The position numbers and the translations under genes are program-made. This document shows positions 12,274 to 13,477 of a stretch of DNA of 13,477 bases, piece by piece. Within the stretch, counting starts at the first letter, position 1; each line of letters starts with the position of its first letter. The stretch spans positions 1 to 13,477 of the forward strand of contig JALHSX010000268.1 in the NCBI GenBank assembly GCA_022865445.1, read 5' to 3'. The notes under the pieces are model-generated. The model worked only from the letters and a program-made list of their open reading frames with translations. It had not been told where the DNA came from and made no database searches. This DNA comes from Thermoplasmata archaeon (lineage in GTDB: Archaea; Thermoplasmatota; Thermoplasmata; UBA10834).

Positions 12274-13477
12274 ATGGCCATCTCCGACAACGTGAAGGAT
12301 ATCCAAAGCAAGAACCGTATCGTCGGCCGGACAAGTGAGCTGGAGCGCGCACTGGCTGCGATTGGCTCTGGGAAGAACCTGATGATAGAAGGACCGGTGG
12401 GCGTAGGGAAGACGATCCTCGCGGTGGCGGTGGCGAAGCATCTGGGCAGGCCAGTTTTCAGGGTCGATGGCGACGAGCGTTACACCGAGCAGAAGCTTTC
12501 CGGATGGTTCGATCCCCCGATTGTGCTGGAGAAGGGCTATGTCTCCGAAGCATTCGTTCCCGGACCCCTTACAAGTGCAATGCGCGAGGGAGGCGTCCTC
12601 TTCATGAACGAGATGAACAGGATGCCGGAAGGCGTTCAGAATATCCTTCTGCCAGCTATGGACGAGGGCCTTATCGAGATTCCGAAGATAGGCACAGTGA
12701 AGGCGAAAAAAGGCTTCGTCGTGATTGGCACCCAGAACCCGCGGGAGTTCGTGGCCACGACATCGCTTTCAGAAGCTCTCTCGGACCGATTCGAACTCCT
12801 GCTGTTGGACTATCAGCCAGAAGCGGAGGAGATCGAGATAGTCGCGAAGAACCTGCCTTCGGTGGCAAGCGAAGTTGTGGCGCGCTCTGTATGGATTGCC
12901 CGCCGCACAAGGAATCACCCGAACATCAGAAGAGGGGCGAGCATTCGGGCCGCTATGAGCATTGCGCAGCTAGCTGGCAATTTCTCGAAGAATGTATTCG
13001 AGGGGATCAGCAAATCCGCTCACATGGCACTCCCGACGAGGATAGAGATGCGGGAGGAGTCGAAGAGGACTGCGGACGAGGTTATTGATGAGATCGTCAG
13101 CGAGTGTTTCGAACTGCCCCCGCCCTCGCTCGGTAGGCCCCTCGAGGACGACAAGAAGAAAGATGAGCAGAGGCAGCGAACTAGGAACGAAGAGAGGTCG
13201 AAGCAAATGGATGTCTCCGACCTCGTTCAGATCATCGAGGAGGACGACACGGGGATCCTCACGCAGTCAGACGACATCGGATGGGCGATCGCGCAGAACT
13301 ACTCACAGCTCAGGATCATGCTGAAGGACCACACTCTGATAGAGCTCGCCAAGAGGATTGCGATAAAGGCGACCATAAGGAGAGTCCTCCAGCTCCTAGG
13401 ACCAGTCTCGCTTCCAACCTATCTGTCTCGTCAGGAGTTCAGGTTGGGCGAGGACGCCGAGATAGACGTGGAGTCTA
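12274..13477 (+). CDS. MoxR-type AAA+ ATPase with C-terminal extension (3' end missing)
   Basis: An open frame of 401 codons running off the right edge. The AAA+ core has Walker A G-P-V-G-V-G-K-T (40-47), Walker B V-L-F-M-N-E-M-N-R (108-116), sensor 1 around N155 in G-T-Q-N-P, an arginine finger R172 in S-D-R-F, and sensor 2 R225 in G-A-S-I-R-A. This is the MoxR group, whose members act as chaperones with von Willebrand factor A (VWA) partners. After residue 280 comes a charged linker (about 290-312), then a helical segment R-I-A-I-K-A-T-I-R-R with L-L-G-P and G-E-D-A-E-I-D-V-E. This resembles the region just before the VWA domain in partner proteins, so a MoxR-VWA fusion is likely but unseen. 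The Walker B aspartate is Asn, as in other F-I-N-E-x-N-R relatives. The start at 12274 is set by GGAG at 12263-12266. Confidence 0.88.
   Translation, partial: MAISDNVKDIQSKNRIVGRTSELERALAAIGSGKNLMIEGPVGVGKTILAVAVAKHLGRPVFRVDGDERYTEQKLSGWFDPPIVLEKGYVSEAFVPGPLTSAMREGGVLFMNEMNRMPEGVQNILLPAMDEGLIEIPKIGTVKAKKGFVVIGTQNPREFVATTSLSEALSDRFELLLLDYQPEAEEIEIVAKNLPSVASEVVARSVWIARRTRNHPNIRRGASIRAAMSIAQLAGNFSKNVFEGISKSAHMALPTRIEMREESKRTADEVIDEIVSECFELPPPSLGRPLEDDKKKDEQRQRTRNEERSKQMDVSDLVQIIEEDDTGILTQSDDIGWAIAQNYSQLRIMLKDHTLIELAKRIAIKATIRRVLQLLGPVSLPTYLSRQEFRLGEDAEIDVES

Noticed and set aside
12504..13088. Plus-strand frame of 194 codons inside the MoxR gene
   Set aside because: Arg/Gly/Ser-rich product without domain; the overlapping frame has complete AAA+ motifs.
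1..13477. CRISPR arrays, insertion sequences, integrase or attachment sites
   Set aside because: No regularly spaced repeats, transposase or recombinase motifs, or terminal inverted repeats seen; gene content looks chromosomal.

Overview
The window looks archaeal. Most genes are preceded about 25-50 nt upstream by AT-rich TATA-type boxes. Several transcripts should have very short leaders, and others carry GGAG-type ribosome binding sites. The gene content also fits: MoaB in place of MogA, GAF-linked kinases with an H-D-x-G-N H-box, and a MoxR ATPase with an F-x-N-E-x-N-R type Walker B. A euryarchaeal lineage such as Thermoplasmatota is my guess. No marker gene here fixes the taxon.

Layout. 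Positions 1-1423 carry two minus-strand genes, a bacterioferritin-like diiron protein and a classical short-chain dehydrogenase (SDR). The SDR is divergent from a plus-strand iron-sulfur flavoprotein (1545-2123). That gene converges on a minus-strand GNAT acetyltransferase with a C-terminal cysteine cluster. Upstream of the GNAT, also on minus, is a single-GAF histidine kinase (2756-4090). Divergent from the kinase is the clearest functional unit, a five-gene plus-strand molybdenum/tungsten cofactor operon: moaA-moaE-moaC-moaB-moeA (4227-7767). Its genes are separated by a few bases or overlap. A two-domain GNAT/YitH-type acetyltransferase (7827-8711) follows and converges with another minus-strand GNAT (8721-9170). 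Next is a minus-strand M55 (DppA-like) D-aminopeptidase (9331-10164), divergent from a second, larger histidine kinase with two GAF copies (10277-12202). A MoxR-type AAA+ ATPase (12274 onward) runs off the right edge. Its C-terminal extension looks like the lead-in to a von Willebrand factor A domain.

How the genes work together. MoaA and MoaC make cyclic pyranopterin monophosphate from GTP. MoaE, with a MoaD not found here, makes the dithiolene. MoaB adenylylates molybdopterin, and MoeA inserts the metal. The two kinases are paralogs: they share a GAF subtype with an S-[DE]-W-H-E-[LM]-D motif and an H-D-[IV]-G-N H-box, and differ in sensor copy number. Neither has a response regulator in the window. 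Other genes appear to be single-gene units. Palindromic elements sit next to the TATA boxes in both kinase divergent promoters and are the best regulatory candidates.

No tRNA, rRNA, CRISPR array, transposase or integrase was recognised. No gene-free stretch exceeds 300 bases.
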